Origin: Porphyrobacter sp.
Lineage (GTDB): Bacteria > Pseudomonadota > Alphaproteobacteria > Sphingomonadales > Sphingomonadaceae
Length of the DNA: 64,000 nt
NCBI GenBank assembly: GCA_027533455.1
Contig: JAPZUC010000002.1
Location: forward strand, 620,001 to 684,000
Direction: 5' to 3'
Below the pieces are notes generated by a model, which ran no database searches, was not told where the DNA came from, and saw nothing but the letters and a program-made list of their open reading frames with translations. A program made the position numbers and the translations under genes. Every line of letters starts with the position of its first letter. The first letter of the stretch is position 1. Below, one piece after another: positions 47,190-56,067 of this stretch.

Positions 47190-48698
47190 ATGAAACGGCA
47201 TTTTACCGGATGGAGCATGGCAGCCGCGATCGCGCTGGCGGGAGTGCCCCTCGCAGCCAAGACCCCCGCGCGCGACAAGATCGTCACCGCGGTCGAAGCT
47301 CAGCACGAAGCGACGCTTAAGTCGCTTAAGGACTGGATTGCGCTCCCCACGATCGCTGCCGAAAAGCGCGGTACGCCCGAAGGGGCGGAATACATGCGCA
47401 AACTCGCACTCGATGCCGGTTTCCAGCAGGCCAAGATCGTTCCCACCGATGGCGTCCCTGCTGTGTTCGCGACGCTCGATGCCGGGGCCAGGACCACGGT
47501 GGGAATCTACTTCATGTATGACGTGAAGCAGTTCGACCCGGCCGAATGGAAAACGCCCCCGCTCGAAGCGACACTGGTCGAGCGTCCAGGCGAAGGGACC
47601 GCTATCGTCGGGCGCGGTGTGGTCAACCAGAAGGGGCCGGAAATGGCATTCCTTGCCGCGATCAAGGCGATCCAGGCGAGCGGCCGCAAGCTCCCCGTCA
47701 ACCTCGTGTTGGTGGCCGAGGGCGAGGAGGAGGTCGCCTCGACCCATTTCGATCAGGTCGTGGCGGTGCCCGAAGTTCAGGCCGCATTGTCAAAGGCGAT
47801 CGGGGTGTTCATTCCCTCGGCCAGCCAGAACAGGGACGGCAGTGCAGAAATCACCTTGGGAGCCAAGGGTGCGGTCGAGTTCCAGCTGGTGGTAGGCGGG
47901 GAAACCTCGGACAAATATCCGAAAACCGACGTCCATTCCTCCAACTACGCCCGCATCGAGAGCCCCGCGTGGCGACTCGTGAAAGCGCTGGACACGCTGG
48001 TCGCCGATGACGGGCACACGCCGGCAATCGATAGCTGGTTCGAGAACGTCCAGCCCCTCACCGCACGCCAGAAGGAGCTGATTGCCCAAGGGGCCACCCC
48101 AGAGCGCGAGAAGCAGGAAAAGGCGCTGCTCGGCATAGGCCAATGGATCGATGACGAGGACTACAAGACCAGCCTCGAACGGTTCTATTCCCAGCCGACC
48201 GTCAACATCCAGGGCCTTGTCTCGGGCTATACCGGCGAAGGCGGGAAGACGGTGCTGCCTGGCCGCGCCGAGGCGAAGCTGGAATTCCGGCTTGTGCCGA
48301 ACATGACCAAGGCCGAAGCCGTCAGCAAGCTGCAAGCCCACCTCGCCAAGCGCGGGTTCGATGATGTGCGTGTCACCGTGTCCGGGGGCTACGGGCCCAA
48401 TGAAACCGCAGAGGATGCCGTTTTGATCCGTGCCCAGAAGAAGCTCTTCGAGGCGCAAGGCATCCCCTACACCATCCGCCCGCGCAATGCGGGAAGCTGG
48501 CCGGGGGTGATCTTCAACGGAGCGCCCTTGAACCTGCCCGCCTCGCAATTTGGTCTCGGCCGGGGCGGCGGGGCGCACGCGCCCAACGAATGGTTCCTTA
48601 TCGAAAGCAGCGACCCCAAGGTCTATGGCCTAGATGAAGTGACGATGGCCTATGTCGATTACCTCTACATCATCGCCGAAGAGGCCGCGAAGAAGTAA
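47190..48698 (+). CDS. Secreted M20-family-like hydrolase with altered metal ligands
   Basis: 502 aa with a signal peptide (hydrophobic core MAAAIALAGVPLAA). M20 fold with catalytic Glu179/Glu180 in AEGEEE and a C-terminal GRGGGAHAPNEW. However, the usual GHxD zinc motif reads FMYDV (Met109 in place of His), and the bridging Asp of GRGxxDxKG is Asn146 (GRGVVNQKG). So two metal ligands are replaced. I recall similar FMYDVKQ sequences in other sphingomonads, so this may be a true subfamily. Activity uncertain. Confidence 0.8.
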   Translation: MKRHFTGWSMAAAIALAGVPLAAKTPARDKIVTAVEAQHEATLKSLKDWIALPTIAAEKRGTPEGAEYMRKLALDAGFQQAKIVPTDGVPAVFATLDAGARTTVGIYFMYDVKQFDPAEWKTPPLEATLVERPGEGTAIVGRGVVNQKGPEMAFLAAIKAIQASGRKLPVNLVLVAEGEEEVASTHFDQVVAVPEVQAALSKAIGVFIPSASQNRDGSAEITLGAKGAVEFQLVVGGETSDKYPKTDVHSSNYARIESPAWRLVKALDTLVADDGHTPAIDSWFENVQPLTARQKELIAQGATPEREKQEKALLGIGQWIDDEDYKTSLERFYSQPTVNIQGLVSGYTGEGGKTVLPGRAEAKLEFRLVPNMTKAEAVSKLQAHLAKRGFDDVRVTVSGGYGPNETAEDAVLIRAQKKLFEAQGIPYTIRPRNAGSWPGVIFNGAPLNLPASQFGLGRGGGAHAPNEWFLIESSDPKVYGLDEVTMAYVDYLYIIAEEAAKK

Positions 48699-48711
48699 GG
48701 CTGCACAATGA

Positions 48712-48746
48712 AAAGGGCCGCCCTGCGTAATGCGGGGCGGCCCTTT
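48712..48746. terminator. Bidirectional terminator hairpin
   Basis: AAAGGGCCGCCC (48712-48723) pairs perfectly with GGGCGGCCCTTT (48735-48746), with an 11-nt loop. It lies between the convergent M20-like gene and acyl-CoA dehydrogenase, with A-rich and T-rich flanks on the two strands, so it can stop both transcripts. Confidence 0.8.
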
Positions 48747-48768
48747 CCTTGTCTGGTGTAGCGGAGGC

Positions 48769-50574
48769 TTACGCCGCAGTGGCGAAGGCTTCGGCGGGCA
48801 GCTTCATCATGTATTCGCTGCCCGCTTCGAGTTTGCGACGCAGCGCGCCGGCATCGGGCAGGAAACGTTCGGCGTAGTAATTGGCCGAGACCAGCTTGGC
48901 TTCGTAGAAGGCCTTGTCTTCAACCCCTTCGGCCAGCTTGGTAAGCGCCACCTTGGCCATCTTCAGCCAGAAGAACCCGAGCGTCACGATGCCCATGATG
49001 TGCATGTAGTGATGCGCGCCCGCGCCGAGGTGGTTTGGGTTCGCCATCGCATTCTGCATGAACCACATGGTCGCGGCCTTCTGCTCGCCCAACGCCTTTT
49101 CGAGACGCTCCGCGACCGGGGCGAGCTCGGCGACCTGCTTGCCCGAGGCGATTTCTTCGTCGATCATCGCGAAGAACGCCTGGATCGCCTTGCCGCCGCC
49201 GGCGGCCAGCTTGCGGCCGCAAAGGTCCATCGCCTGCACGCCGTTCGCACCTTCATAGATCATGGCGATGCGGCTATCCCGCACGAACTGCTCCATGCCC
49301 CACTCACGGACATAGCCGTGGCCGCCGAACACCTGCTGCATGTTGTTGGCGATGTCGTAACCCTTGTCGGTGCCGTAGCCCTTGATGACCGGGGTCATAA
49401 GGCCGATCAGGAGGTCGGCCAGCTCGCGCTCTTCGGGAGTCTGCGCCTTATGGGTCAGATCGACCTGCAGCGCGCCCCACAGGCACAGTGCCCGCATGGC
49501 TTCGGTAAAGACCTTGGCATCCATCAGCATGCGGCGCACATCGGGGTGGACAAAGATCGGATCTGCTTTCGCCGCCGGATCGGCGGGGCCGGTAAGTGCA
49601 CGTCCCTGACGGCGGTCGAGCGCGTAGTTCACTGCGTTCTGGTACGCGACCTCGGCCTGAGCATAGCCCTGGATGCCGACGCCGAGGCGTGCGGCGTTCA
49701 TCATGATGAACATGGCGGAGAGACCCTTGTTCTCCTCACCGACCATCCAGCCCGTCGCGCCGTCGTAGTTGAGTAGGCAGGTTGCGTTGCCGTGGATGCC
49801 CATCTTCTTTTCGATCGAACCGCATGTGACGCCGTTGCGCGCGCCGGGGTTGCCATCGGCACCAAGGATGAACTTGGGGACGATGAAGAGCGAGATACCC
49901 TTGGTCGAATCCGGCGCGCCCGGCGTCTTGGCCAGCACCAGATGAATGATGTTGCTGGTGAGGTCATGCTCGCCAGCAGAGATGAAGATTTTGGTGCCGG
50001 TGATTGCATAGCTGCCATCGCCGTTCGGCACGGCCTTGGTGCGGATCATGCCAAGATCGGTGCCGCAATGCGGTTCGGTCAGGTTCATGGTGCCCGACCA
50101 TTCGCCCGAGATCATCTTGGGGACATAGGTCGTCTTCTGCTCGTCCGAACCCTTGGCAAGGATCGCCGAGATCGCGCCGGCGGTCAGGCCCGGATACATC
50201 GCGAAGGCCTGATTGGCGGTGCCGGTGTACTCCTCGAGCACAAAGCCGAGCACATGCGGCAGGCCCTGTCCGCCAAATTCCTCGGGCTGGGCGAGCGTGC
50301 CCCAACCGCTTTCGACATAGGCTTGATAGGCTTCCTTGAAGCCCGGAGGAGTGGTGACGCTGCCATCGTTGTTACGGGTGCAACCGTGCTCATCACCAGC
50401 CTGGTTGATCGGCGCGAGAACTTCCGCGCAGAACTTGCCAGCTTCGTTGATGACGGTGTCGATCATGTCGGGGCTGGCATTCTCGAAGCCCGGCAGATTG
50501 CCGTAACTGGCGAGGTCGAGCACTTCGTTGACGATGAAGCGCGTGTCGCGGGTGGGCGCGGTATAGGTCGGCAT
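48769..50574 (-). CDS. Acyl-CoA dehydrogenase (FadE-like, long form)
   Basis: 601 aa, longer than the 380-400 aa classical enzymes. N-terminal segment (TRFIVNEVLDLASYGNLPG), acyl-CoA dehydrogenase middle domain (LTEPHCGTDLGMIRTKA), and the catalytic-base region near VFGGHGYVREWGMEQ. A C-terminal extension (about 450-600) is present. First step of fatty-acid or branched-chain acyl-CoA oxidation. Lies 54 bp after the MerR gene on the same strand, probably one operon. Confidence 0.92.
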   Translation of the reverse strand: MPTYTAPTRDTRFIVNEVLDLASYGNLPGFENASPDMIDTVINEAGKFCAEVLAPINQAGDEHGCTRNNDGSVTTPPGFKEAYQAYVESGWGTLAQPEEFGGQGLPHVLGFVLEEYTGTANQAFAMYPGLTAGAISAILAKGSDEQKTTYVPKMISGEWSGTMNLTEPHCGTDLGMIRTKAVPNGDGSYAITGTKIFISAGEHDLTSNIIHLVLAKTPGAPDSTKGISLFIVPKFILGADGNPGARNGVTCGSIEKKMGIHGNATCLLNYDGATGWMVGEENKGLSAMFIMMNAARLGVGIQGYAQAEVAYQNAVNYALDRRQGRALTGPADPAAKADPIFVHPDVRRMLMDAKVFTEAMRALCLWGALQVDLTHKAQTPEERELADLLIGLMTPVIKGYGTDKGYDIANNMQQVFGGHGYVREWGMEQFVRDSRIAMIYEGANGVQAMDLCGRKLAAGGGKAIQAFFAMIDEEIASGKQVAELAPVAERLEKALGEQKAATMWFMQNAMANPNHLGAGAHHYMHIMGIVTLGFFWLKMAKVALTKLAEGVEDKAFYEAKLVSANYYAERFLPDAGALRRKLEAGSEYMMKLPAEAFATAA

Positions 50575-50628
50575 CTGATGATCCCTTCGGTATGCAGACG
50601 TGTGTAAAATTGGGGTGAGGCTAGCGCC

Positions 50629-51087
50629 TTAGCGCAGGTCGAGCTTCTCGATTTCGGCAACAAACTCGGTGAGCTCATTGATCGACGAATCGATGTCGTC
50701 GCGTTGGGCCTTGAGCTTGGCGATATGTGCACGGCACTTGGCGATGGTGACGCGGCGTTGTTCGACGCGGCCATCGTCGAGATCGTATAGGTCGATCATC
50801 TCGCGGATTTCGGTTAGCGAGAAACCGACGTTCTTGGCGCGCATGATCCATGCTAGGCGCGCCCTGTCGCGCTTGGAATAGACGCGGGTGAGACCCAGTC
50901 GGGCCGGGTTGATCAGCCCTTCGTCCTCGTAGAAGCGCAAGGCGCGCGCGGTGCAGCCGAATTCTGATGTGAGATCGGAGATCGTGAACTGTTCGCGTTT
51001 GTGAACGTCCGGCCGATCGAGATGCGCGCCGTTGCGGCGTGTTTCGTTTGCGGGATCGGCGGGTGTTTGAGCAGGTGCGGTAGCCAT
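50629..51087 (-). CDS. MerR-family regulator (LiuR-like)
   Basis: 152 aa. An N-terminal 30-residue tail is followed by the MerR helix-turn-helix (FTISDLTSEFGCTARALRFYEDEGLINP) and a coiled-coil dimer region (about 105-145). No Cys cluster for metal sensing. Position before an acyl-CoA dehydrogenase fits the LiuR group that controls branched-chain amino-acid and fatty-acid oxidation. A 16-bp ACGT palindrome lies 15 bp upstream. Confidence 0.85.
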   Translation of the reverse strand: MATAPAQTPADPANETRRNGAHLDRPDVHKREQFTISDLTSEFGCTARALRFYEDEGLINPARLGLTRVYSKRDRARLAWIMRAKNVGFSLTEIREMIDLYDLDDGRVEQRRVTIAKCRAHIAKLKAQRDDIDSSINELTEFVAEIEKLDLR

Positions 51088-51101
51088 GTCCAGTTACCTA
51101 C

Positions 51102-51117
51102 CTTACGTTTACGTGAG
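51102..51117 (-). promoter_or_regulatory. MerR operator inside promoter of merR-acyl-CoA dehydrogenase operon
   Basis: CTTACGTTTACGTGAG is a near-perfect inverted repeat around ACGT-TT-ACGT, with one mismatch pair. It lies between a TTGACG -35-like hexamer (51123-51118 on the minus strand, overlapping the hisI stop) and the MerR start at 51087. The long spacer between promoter elements is typical of MerR-controlled promoters. The -10 element is not clear. Confidence 0.55.
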
Positions 51118-51119
51118 CG

Positions 51120-51515
51120 TCAAGTATCGATGCGCCGCAGCGCAATTCCGCCGTCCCTCGCCTCGATCTGTCGATAAAAGCAGCTCTGTGCCCCCGTATG
51201 GCAGGTCGGACCGGCGGGGATCGCCCGGACAAGAAGGGCGTCCTGATCGCAATCGACGGCGATCGACTCGAGCATCAGGAAGTGACCCGAAGTCTCCCCC
51301 TTGAGCCAAAGCCTGTCGCGGGAGCGGGACCAAAAGTGGATTTTGCCAGTGTCCAGCGTTGCGGCAAGAGCCTCGGCATTCATATGGGCCACGACGAGAA
51401 CTGCACCGTTCCTCGCGTCGATCACTACAGCGGTAAGCAAGCCTGCTGAGTCGAACTTCGGGGCGAAAACGGATCCCGCCTCACGCTCCTCGGTGGTCAA
51501 AACTGTGTCAGTCAC
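51120..51515 (-). CDS. hisI: Phosphoribosyl-AMP cyclohydrolase
   Basis: Third step of histidine synthesis, 131 aa. GTG start at 51515 with AAGGAG 8 nt upstream. Zinc/metal region: VDCDQDALLV and CHTGAQSCFYR; WSRSRDRLWLKGETSGH is also typical. No phosphoribosyl-ATP pyrophosphatase domain, so it is a stand-alone HisI. The upstream frame to 51587 is rejected because of this strong Shine-Dalgarno. Confidence 0.93.
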   Translation of the reverse strand: MTDTVLTTEEREAGSVFAPKFDSAGLLTAVVIDARNGAVLVVAHMNAEALAATLDTGKIHFWSRSRDRLWLKGETSGHFLMLESIAVDCDQDALLVRAIPAGPTCHTGAQSCFYRQIEARDGGIALRRIDT

Positions 51516-51680
51516 GATAGCAACTCCTTGCAGGCCACCCGCCGGCCCATGCGATGATTGTTGCAAGCACACAACAGCAGGTAACAAAAAAACGCACGCC
51601 CAGATGTTTGGTCTTCCGCCTTATGCAAGTCGGTGGAAGAAAGCCCTCGGAACCTTCGCAAGGGGTTCTCAACCGAACAA

Positions 51681-51698
51681 TGACACCGCCCGGTGTCA
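51681..51698. promoter_or_regulatory. Perfect palindrome TGACACCG-CC-CGGTGTCA
   Basis: Eight-base arms around a CC centre. The arms match the TGACACCG/CGGTGTCA arms of LacI-family operators seen in sphingomonads and xanthomonads (from memory), but the centre is 2 bp wider. No sugar-use gene or LacI gene is close by, so the function is unclear. Confidence 0.3.
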
Positions 51699-51840
51699 GG
51701 TTCAGGGGGTGACCGGACCGCAGACTGGCAGCGGGGTGCCAGCGCGACTGGTTGAACGATAGGGATTGGATCCTGGCAGCGAAATTAGGGGGTCGCTGCC
51801 TCGGCTCGCTAGAGCGGGTCCGCACCGTTTCGTCACGTGG

Positions 51841-51866
51841 CGCCCGGGGTCGAAAGACCTCGGGCG
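51841..51866 (-). terminator. Hairpin with GAAA loop after comF
   Basis: CGCCCGGGGTC (51841-51851) and GACCTCGGGCG (51856-51866) pair over 11 bp with one G-T wobble and a GAAA loop on the plus strand. It starts 6 bp beyond the comF stop on the minus strand. No T-run follows on that strand, so termination is inferred from position and stability. Confidence 0.5.
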
Positions 51867-51872
51867 TTATGT

Positions 51873-52509
51873 TTATGGGCTATCGAAGCCCTGGCTGGAC
51901 GGCCCGAGGTGGTGGTCTACTTCAACCCGTGCAAAGCAGGCGCGAGCAATCGACGCAGGTGCCGCCTTCGCAATCGCGCTCACACAGGCGCGGCTTGTAG
52001 TACCGCTCGTCAGCACGTCGTCCACCAATATCACGTCCCGCCCCTTGATCCGTGCCACATGGGCCGGATCGAGCCGGATGGCTCCTGCCAGCATCTGTTC
52101 GCGCGCCTCGCGGCCCAGTCCTCAGCAATGCGGCCTGATTGAACCCGCGCGCCCATAGACGCCACCGATGGAGCGGCACAGGCACCAGCAGGGGAGGCGT
52201 CCGCCCGGGATCAGGCGATGGCATTCTCGCTGCGATCAATCTGGCAAGCAAGCGCGACAGCGCGATCCGCCCACCGTGCTTGTAGGCCAGGACCAGCGCC
52301 CGCGATGTCTCGTTGTAAAAGCTCGCAGCATGGACCGGAACCGGATCGCCGCGTCCTTCTATTTCGGCGGGCACCTCCAGCAGGTTCCAGCAATCGATGC
52401 AAAGTCCCGCCTGACTGGCGATTGCCGCCCCGCAGCACGGGCACCTTGGTGGATAGATGAAATCAACCAGAGGCGCGAAATGTCGGGCAAGTTGTGCGAC
52501 CACTGCCAT
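51873..52509 (-). pseudogene. comF: comF, frameshifted with internal deletion
   Basis: From ATG 52509 the frame gives a normal ComF N-terminus: zinc-type CPCCG and CIDCW cysteines, VPVPLHRWRLWARGFNQAALL. Sense then stops at about 52105-52115. The remaining PRT part (GLGREAREQML, KGRDVILVDDVLTSGTTSRAC and on) is in another frame and ends at 51873. The segment between ALL and GLGRE that normally holds 20-25 residues (with the RxxxTPSQ-like stretch) is missing. So comF is probably inactive: DNA uptake or phosphoribosyltransferase function would be lost unless this is an assembly error. Confidence 0.82.
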
Positions 52510-52563
52510 GCAACAAGTGTCGCACATCTTGCGCCGCGCTGGCAAGCACGGCAGGGCACGGCC

Positions 52564-53331
52564 ATGACTGGCAATTCTGTCCCCACCATCTTCTCCGAGC
52601 GCCGGCGCGTGGCGCGCAGCTTGCGGTCGGCCCGGCGGCTTGCGGCAAGTGGAGACCGTGCCAGCTTCCTCATAGAAGACATGGCCGACGACATGATCGA
52701 GCGACTCGGGTTCGTGTGTCACACCCCCGCGCGCGCGCTGATCATCGGCGGTTGCACTGCAGCGCTGGCTGCCTTCCTCCGCCGGGACGATGCCGAGCTG
52801 ATTGTCGATCCAACCATCGATCCGGCCGAGCCGCTGGCGGATGGGCCATACGACTTCATCGGCGTCATCGGTCAGCTCGACGCGGTGAATGACCTGCCCG
52901 GAGCCCTGATCCATCTTCGCAACGGACTCACACCCGGCGGACTGGCGATCGCAAGCTTTGTCGGCGGGCAAAGCCTGCCTGCCTTGCGCGCGGCGATGAT
53001 GGCCGCAGAGCCCCACCGCCCGGCAGCACGGCTTCACCCGATGGTTGATGCCCGGGCCGCTCCCTCACTTCTCCAGCGCGCTGACTGGAAAGACCCGGTC
53101 GTCGACACTCACACGCTGCGGGTGCGCTACGCTACACTTGGCAGACTGGTGGCCGATCTGCGGGATCAAGGCCTCGGGAATGCCCTTGCCAGGCCTGCTG
53201 CGCCACTTGGTAAGGCAGCCCTCGCCCTCGCCCTTGCCGCTTTTGAAGGCATGGCCGAGCCTGACGGGAGGGTGACCGAGAGCTTCGAGATCGTCACCCT
53301 GACCGGGCGACGATCCCTCGCCGGAACCTAG
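52564..53331 (+). CDS. SAM-dependent methyltransferase, BioC-like
   Basis: 255 aa from ATG 52564. The Rossmann region is degenerate (ALIIGGCTAALAAFL, then PYDFIGVIGQLDAVNDLPGAL), but order and size match the BioC/NDUFAF5-like methyltransferases often divergent from comF in alphaproteobacteria. Substrate unknown. The stop overlaps the ppdK stop by 4 bp (CTAG). Confidence 0.7.
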   Translation: MTGNSVPTIFSERRRVARSLRSARRLAASGDRASFLIEDMADDMIERLGFVCHTPARALIIGGCTAALAAFLRRDDAELIVDPTIDPAEPLADGPYDFIGVIGQLDAVNDLPGALIHLRNGLTPGGLAIASFVGGQSLPALRAAMMAAEPHRPAARLHPMVDARAAPSLLQRADWKDPVVDTHTLRVRYATLGRLVADLRDQGLGNALARPAAPLGKAALALALAAFEGMAEPDGRVTESFEIVTLTGRRSLAGT

Positions 53332-56030
53332 GACTTCTTGAGTGCAGCTTGCGCCGCTGCCAAGCGCGCGATCGGCACGCGGTAGGGTGAGGCGCTGACG
53401 TAATCGAGGCCCACACTCTCGCAGAATGCAATGCTTGCCGGATCGCCGCCATGCTCGCCGCAGATGCCAAGCTTGATGTCGGGACGGGTCGCCCTGCCCC
53501 GCTCCGCTGCCAGTTCGACCAACTGGCCAACACCTTCGATGTCGAGGCTGACGAAAGGATCGCGCGGGAAGATCCCCTTCTCGACATAGACGCTCAGGAA
53601 CCGTGCCGCATCGTCGCGTGAAACGCCGAGCGTGGTTTGCGTCAGGTCATTGGTGCCGAAGCTGAAGAATGCGCCTTCCTCAGCGATTTCCCCTGCCATC
53701 AGCGCGGCGCGCGGCAGTTCGATCATGGTGCCGACCAGATATTCGACCCGCGTGCCGACTTCGGCGAACACAGCTTCGGCGGTCTTGTCGACCAGCGCCT
53801 TCAGGATCGCCAGTTCGCGCTTGGTGGCCACAAGCGGGATCATGATTTCCGGCAAAGGCGCCTCGCCGCTCGCAATCTTCACCGCGCACACCGCCTCGAA
53901 GATTGCCCGGGCCTGCATCTCGTAGATTTCGGGATAGGTGATCCCGAGACGACAGCCGCGATGGCCCAGCATCGGGTTGAACTCGTGGAGCTCGCCCGCC
54001 CGGCGCTTGAGGTGATCGACCCCGAGGCCAGTCGCGTCCGCAAGTTCCGCAAATTCTTCGTCCGCGTGCGGGAGGAATTCGTGAAGCGGCGGATCGAGCA
54101 GGCGGATCGTGCACGGCAGACCAGCCATGACCTCGAAGATCGCGGTAAAATCGGCGCGTTGCTCCGGCAGCAGCTTTTCAAGCGCGCGGCGACGACCCGC
54201 CTCGTCATCGGCGAGGATCATCTGTCGAACGAGGCTAATGCGCGAGGCTTCGAAGAACATGTGCTCGGTGCGGCACAAGCCGATGCCCTCGGCCCCGAAC
54301 TGGCGCGCCATGCGGCAGTCCTCCGGAGTTTCCGCATTGGTGCGCACCTTCATGCGACGCAGCTTGTCGGCCCACACCATCAGCGTCCCGAAGTCGCCCG
54401 CCAGCTCCGGCTCGACGGTGGGCACGATGCCGAGCATCACCTGTCCGGCTGCCCCGTCAAGGGTGATGGCATCGCCCTCTTTCAACTCGGTCGAACCGAT
54501 GCGGAGCGTGCGGCTCGCCCTGTCGATCGAGACTGCTCCCGCTCCCGAAACGCAAGGCCGGCCCATACCGCGCGCCACCACCGCCGCGTGGCTTGTCATT
54601 CCGCCGCGTGCGGTCAGGATGCCCTGCGCGGCGTGCATCCCGTGGATGTCCTCCGGTGAGGTTTCTACCCGCACCAGAATGACTTTCTCGCCGCGCCCGG
54701 CCCATTGTTCGGCCGTATCAGCGTCGAGCACGATCTTGCCCGCGGCTGCCCCCGGCGATGCGGGAAGCCCTGTGGTCAGCACATGGCGTTCCGCCTTGGG
54801 ATCGAGTGTCGGGTGGAGCAGCTGGTCCAATGCCATCGGATCGACCCGCCGCACCGCCTCACGCTCGTCGATCAGGCCCTCTTCGACCATGTCGACGGCC
54901 ATCTTGAGCGCGGCCTTGGCCGTGCGCTTGCCCGAGCGGGTCTGGAGCATCCACAGCTTGCCGCGCTCCACGGTAAACTCGATGTCCTGCATGTCCTTGT
55001 AGTGCAGTTCGAGCAAGTCGAAGACCCGGGCGAGCTCGGCGTAAGCCTCGGGCAGCGCCTCTTCCATCGCCAGCGGCTTGGCGCCCGCCGTCTCGCGCGC
55101 AGCCTTGGTGAGGTATTGCGGGGTGCGGATGCCCGCGACCACGTCCTCGCCTTGTGCATTGATTAGGTATTCGCCGTAATAGGCGCGCTCGCCGGTTGCC
55201 GGATCGCGGGTGAAGGCAACACCGGTGGCGCTTGTCTCACCCATATTGCCGAAGACCATCGCCTGCACATTGACTGCGGTGCCCCAGTCGCCCGGAATGT
55301 CGTTCAGTCGGCGATAGACCTTGGCGCGGTCGGAATCCCAGCTGTCAAAGACGGCACGGATCGCGCCCCACAGCTGCTCGGTCACGTCCTGCGGGAAAGG
55401 CTTGCCCAGCTCGTCCACGACGATCTGCTTGTATTCGCTGACCAGCGCCTGCCAGTCTTCAGCCGCCATCTCGGTATCGTTGTAGAAGCCCTTGTCTTCC
55501 TTGGCGATCTCTAGCGCTTCTTCGAACAATCCGTGATCGATGCCAAGCACCACGTCCGAATACATCTGGATGAAGCGGCGGTAGGAATCCCAGGCGAAAC
55601 GCGCATCGCCGGAGGATGCTGCCAAACCTTCGACCGTGGCATCATTGAGGCCAAGGTTGAGGACAGTATCCATCATCCCCGGCATCGAAACCCGCGCACC
55701 CGAACGCACTGAGACCAGCAACGGATCATCCGCATCGCCGAAGCGCTTACCCACTGAAGCCTCGATATGACCGAGCGCGTCGGCCACGGCGGCTTTCATC
55801 TCGGTGGAGAACCCGCTGCTGCCATCGCCCTGGGCCTGACGCAGCGCAGCAGTTGCGAGATAACGCACGCATTCTTCGGTCGTTATGGTGAAACCAGGGG
55901 GAACCGGCAGGCCGATGCTCGCCATTTCGGCAAGGTTAGCACCCTTGCCTCCCGCGACGGTCTTGTCCTTCTGGCGCGGATCGGAGTGATCGGCCGAGCC
56001 TCCGAAAACATAGACCGTCTTCAATGTCAT
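53328..56030 (-). CDS. ppdK: Pyruvate, phosphate dikinase
   Basis: 900 aa, reversible PEP-pyruvate conversion with ATP and Pi. N-terminal ATP-grasp domain (VAGGKGANLAEM, SVRSGARVSMPGMMDTVLNLG), phosphohistidine His481 in ARGGMTSHAAVVARGMG, and the C-terminal PEP/pyruvate TIM barrel (CGEHGGDP near the end). The start is ATG 56030; earlier in-frame codons overlap glyS sense poorly. Residues 63-76 (LRQAQGDGSSGF and on) look inserted relative to other PPDKs. Downstream of glyS on the same strand. Confidence 0.96.
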   Translation of the reverse strand: MTLKTVYVFGGSADHSDPRQKDKTVAGGKGANLAEMASIGLPVPPGFTITTEECVRYLATAALRQAQGDGSSGFSTEMKAAVADALGHIEASVGKRFGDADDPLLVSVRSGARVSMPGMMDTVLNLGLNDATVEGLAASSGDARFAWDSYRRFIQMYSDVVLGIDHGLFEEALEIAKEDKGFYNDTEMAAEDWQALVSEYKQIVVDELGKPFPQDVTEQLWGAIRAVFDSWDSDRAKVYRRLNDIPGDWGTAVNVQAMVFGNMGETSATGVAFTRDPATGERAYYGEYLINAQGEDVVAGIRTPQYLTKAARETAGAKPLAMEEALPEAYAELARVFDLLELHYKDMQDIEFTVERGKLWMLQTRSGKRTAKAALKMAVDMVEEGLIDEREAVRRVDPMALDQLLHPTLDPKAERHVLTTGLPASPGAAAGKIVLDADTAEQWAGRGEKVILVRVETSPEDIHGMHAAQGILTARGGMTSHAAVVARGMGRPCVSGAGAVSIDRASRTLRIGSTELKEGDAITLDGAAGQVMLGIVPTVEPELAGDFGTLMVWADKLRRMKVRTNAETPEDCRMARQFGAEGIGLCRTEHMFFEASRISLVRQMILADDEAGRRRALEKLLPEQRADFTAIFEVMAGLPCTIRLLDPPLHEFLPHADEEFAELADATGLGVDHLKRRAGELHEFNPMLGHRGCRLGITYPEIYEMQARAIFEAVCAVKIASGEAPLPEIMIPLVATKRELAILKALVDKTAEAVFAEVGTRVEYLVGTMIELPRAALMAGEIAEEGAFFSFGTNDLTQTTLGVSRDDAARFLSVYVEKGIFPRDPFVSLDIEGVGQLVELAAERGRATRPDIKLGICGEHGGDPASIAFCESVGLDYVSASPYRVPIARLAAAQAALKKS

Positions 56031-56067
56031 GGCAGTTCCCGCATTAGTGTTGGAGCGGCGAAGAGGA

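Larger units (their letters stand above)
51516..51872. other. Gene-free 357-bp gap with two inverted repeats
   Basis: Between hisI and the end of the broken comF. No convincing ORF; a 52-codon plus frame from 51604 has no recognisable product. The gap holds the palindrome at 51681-51698 and the hairpin at 51841-51866. In several alphaproteobacteria a glutaredoxin gene sits near comF; none is visible here. Confidence 0.6.
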
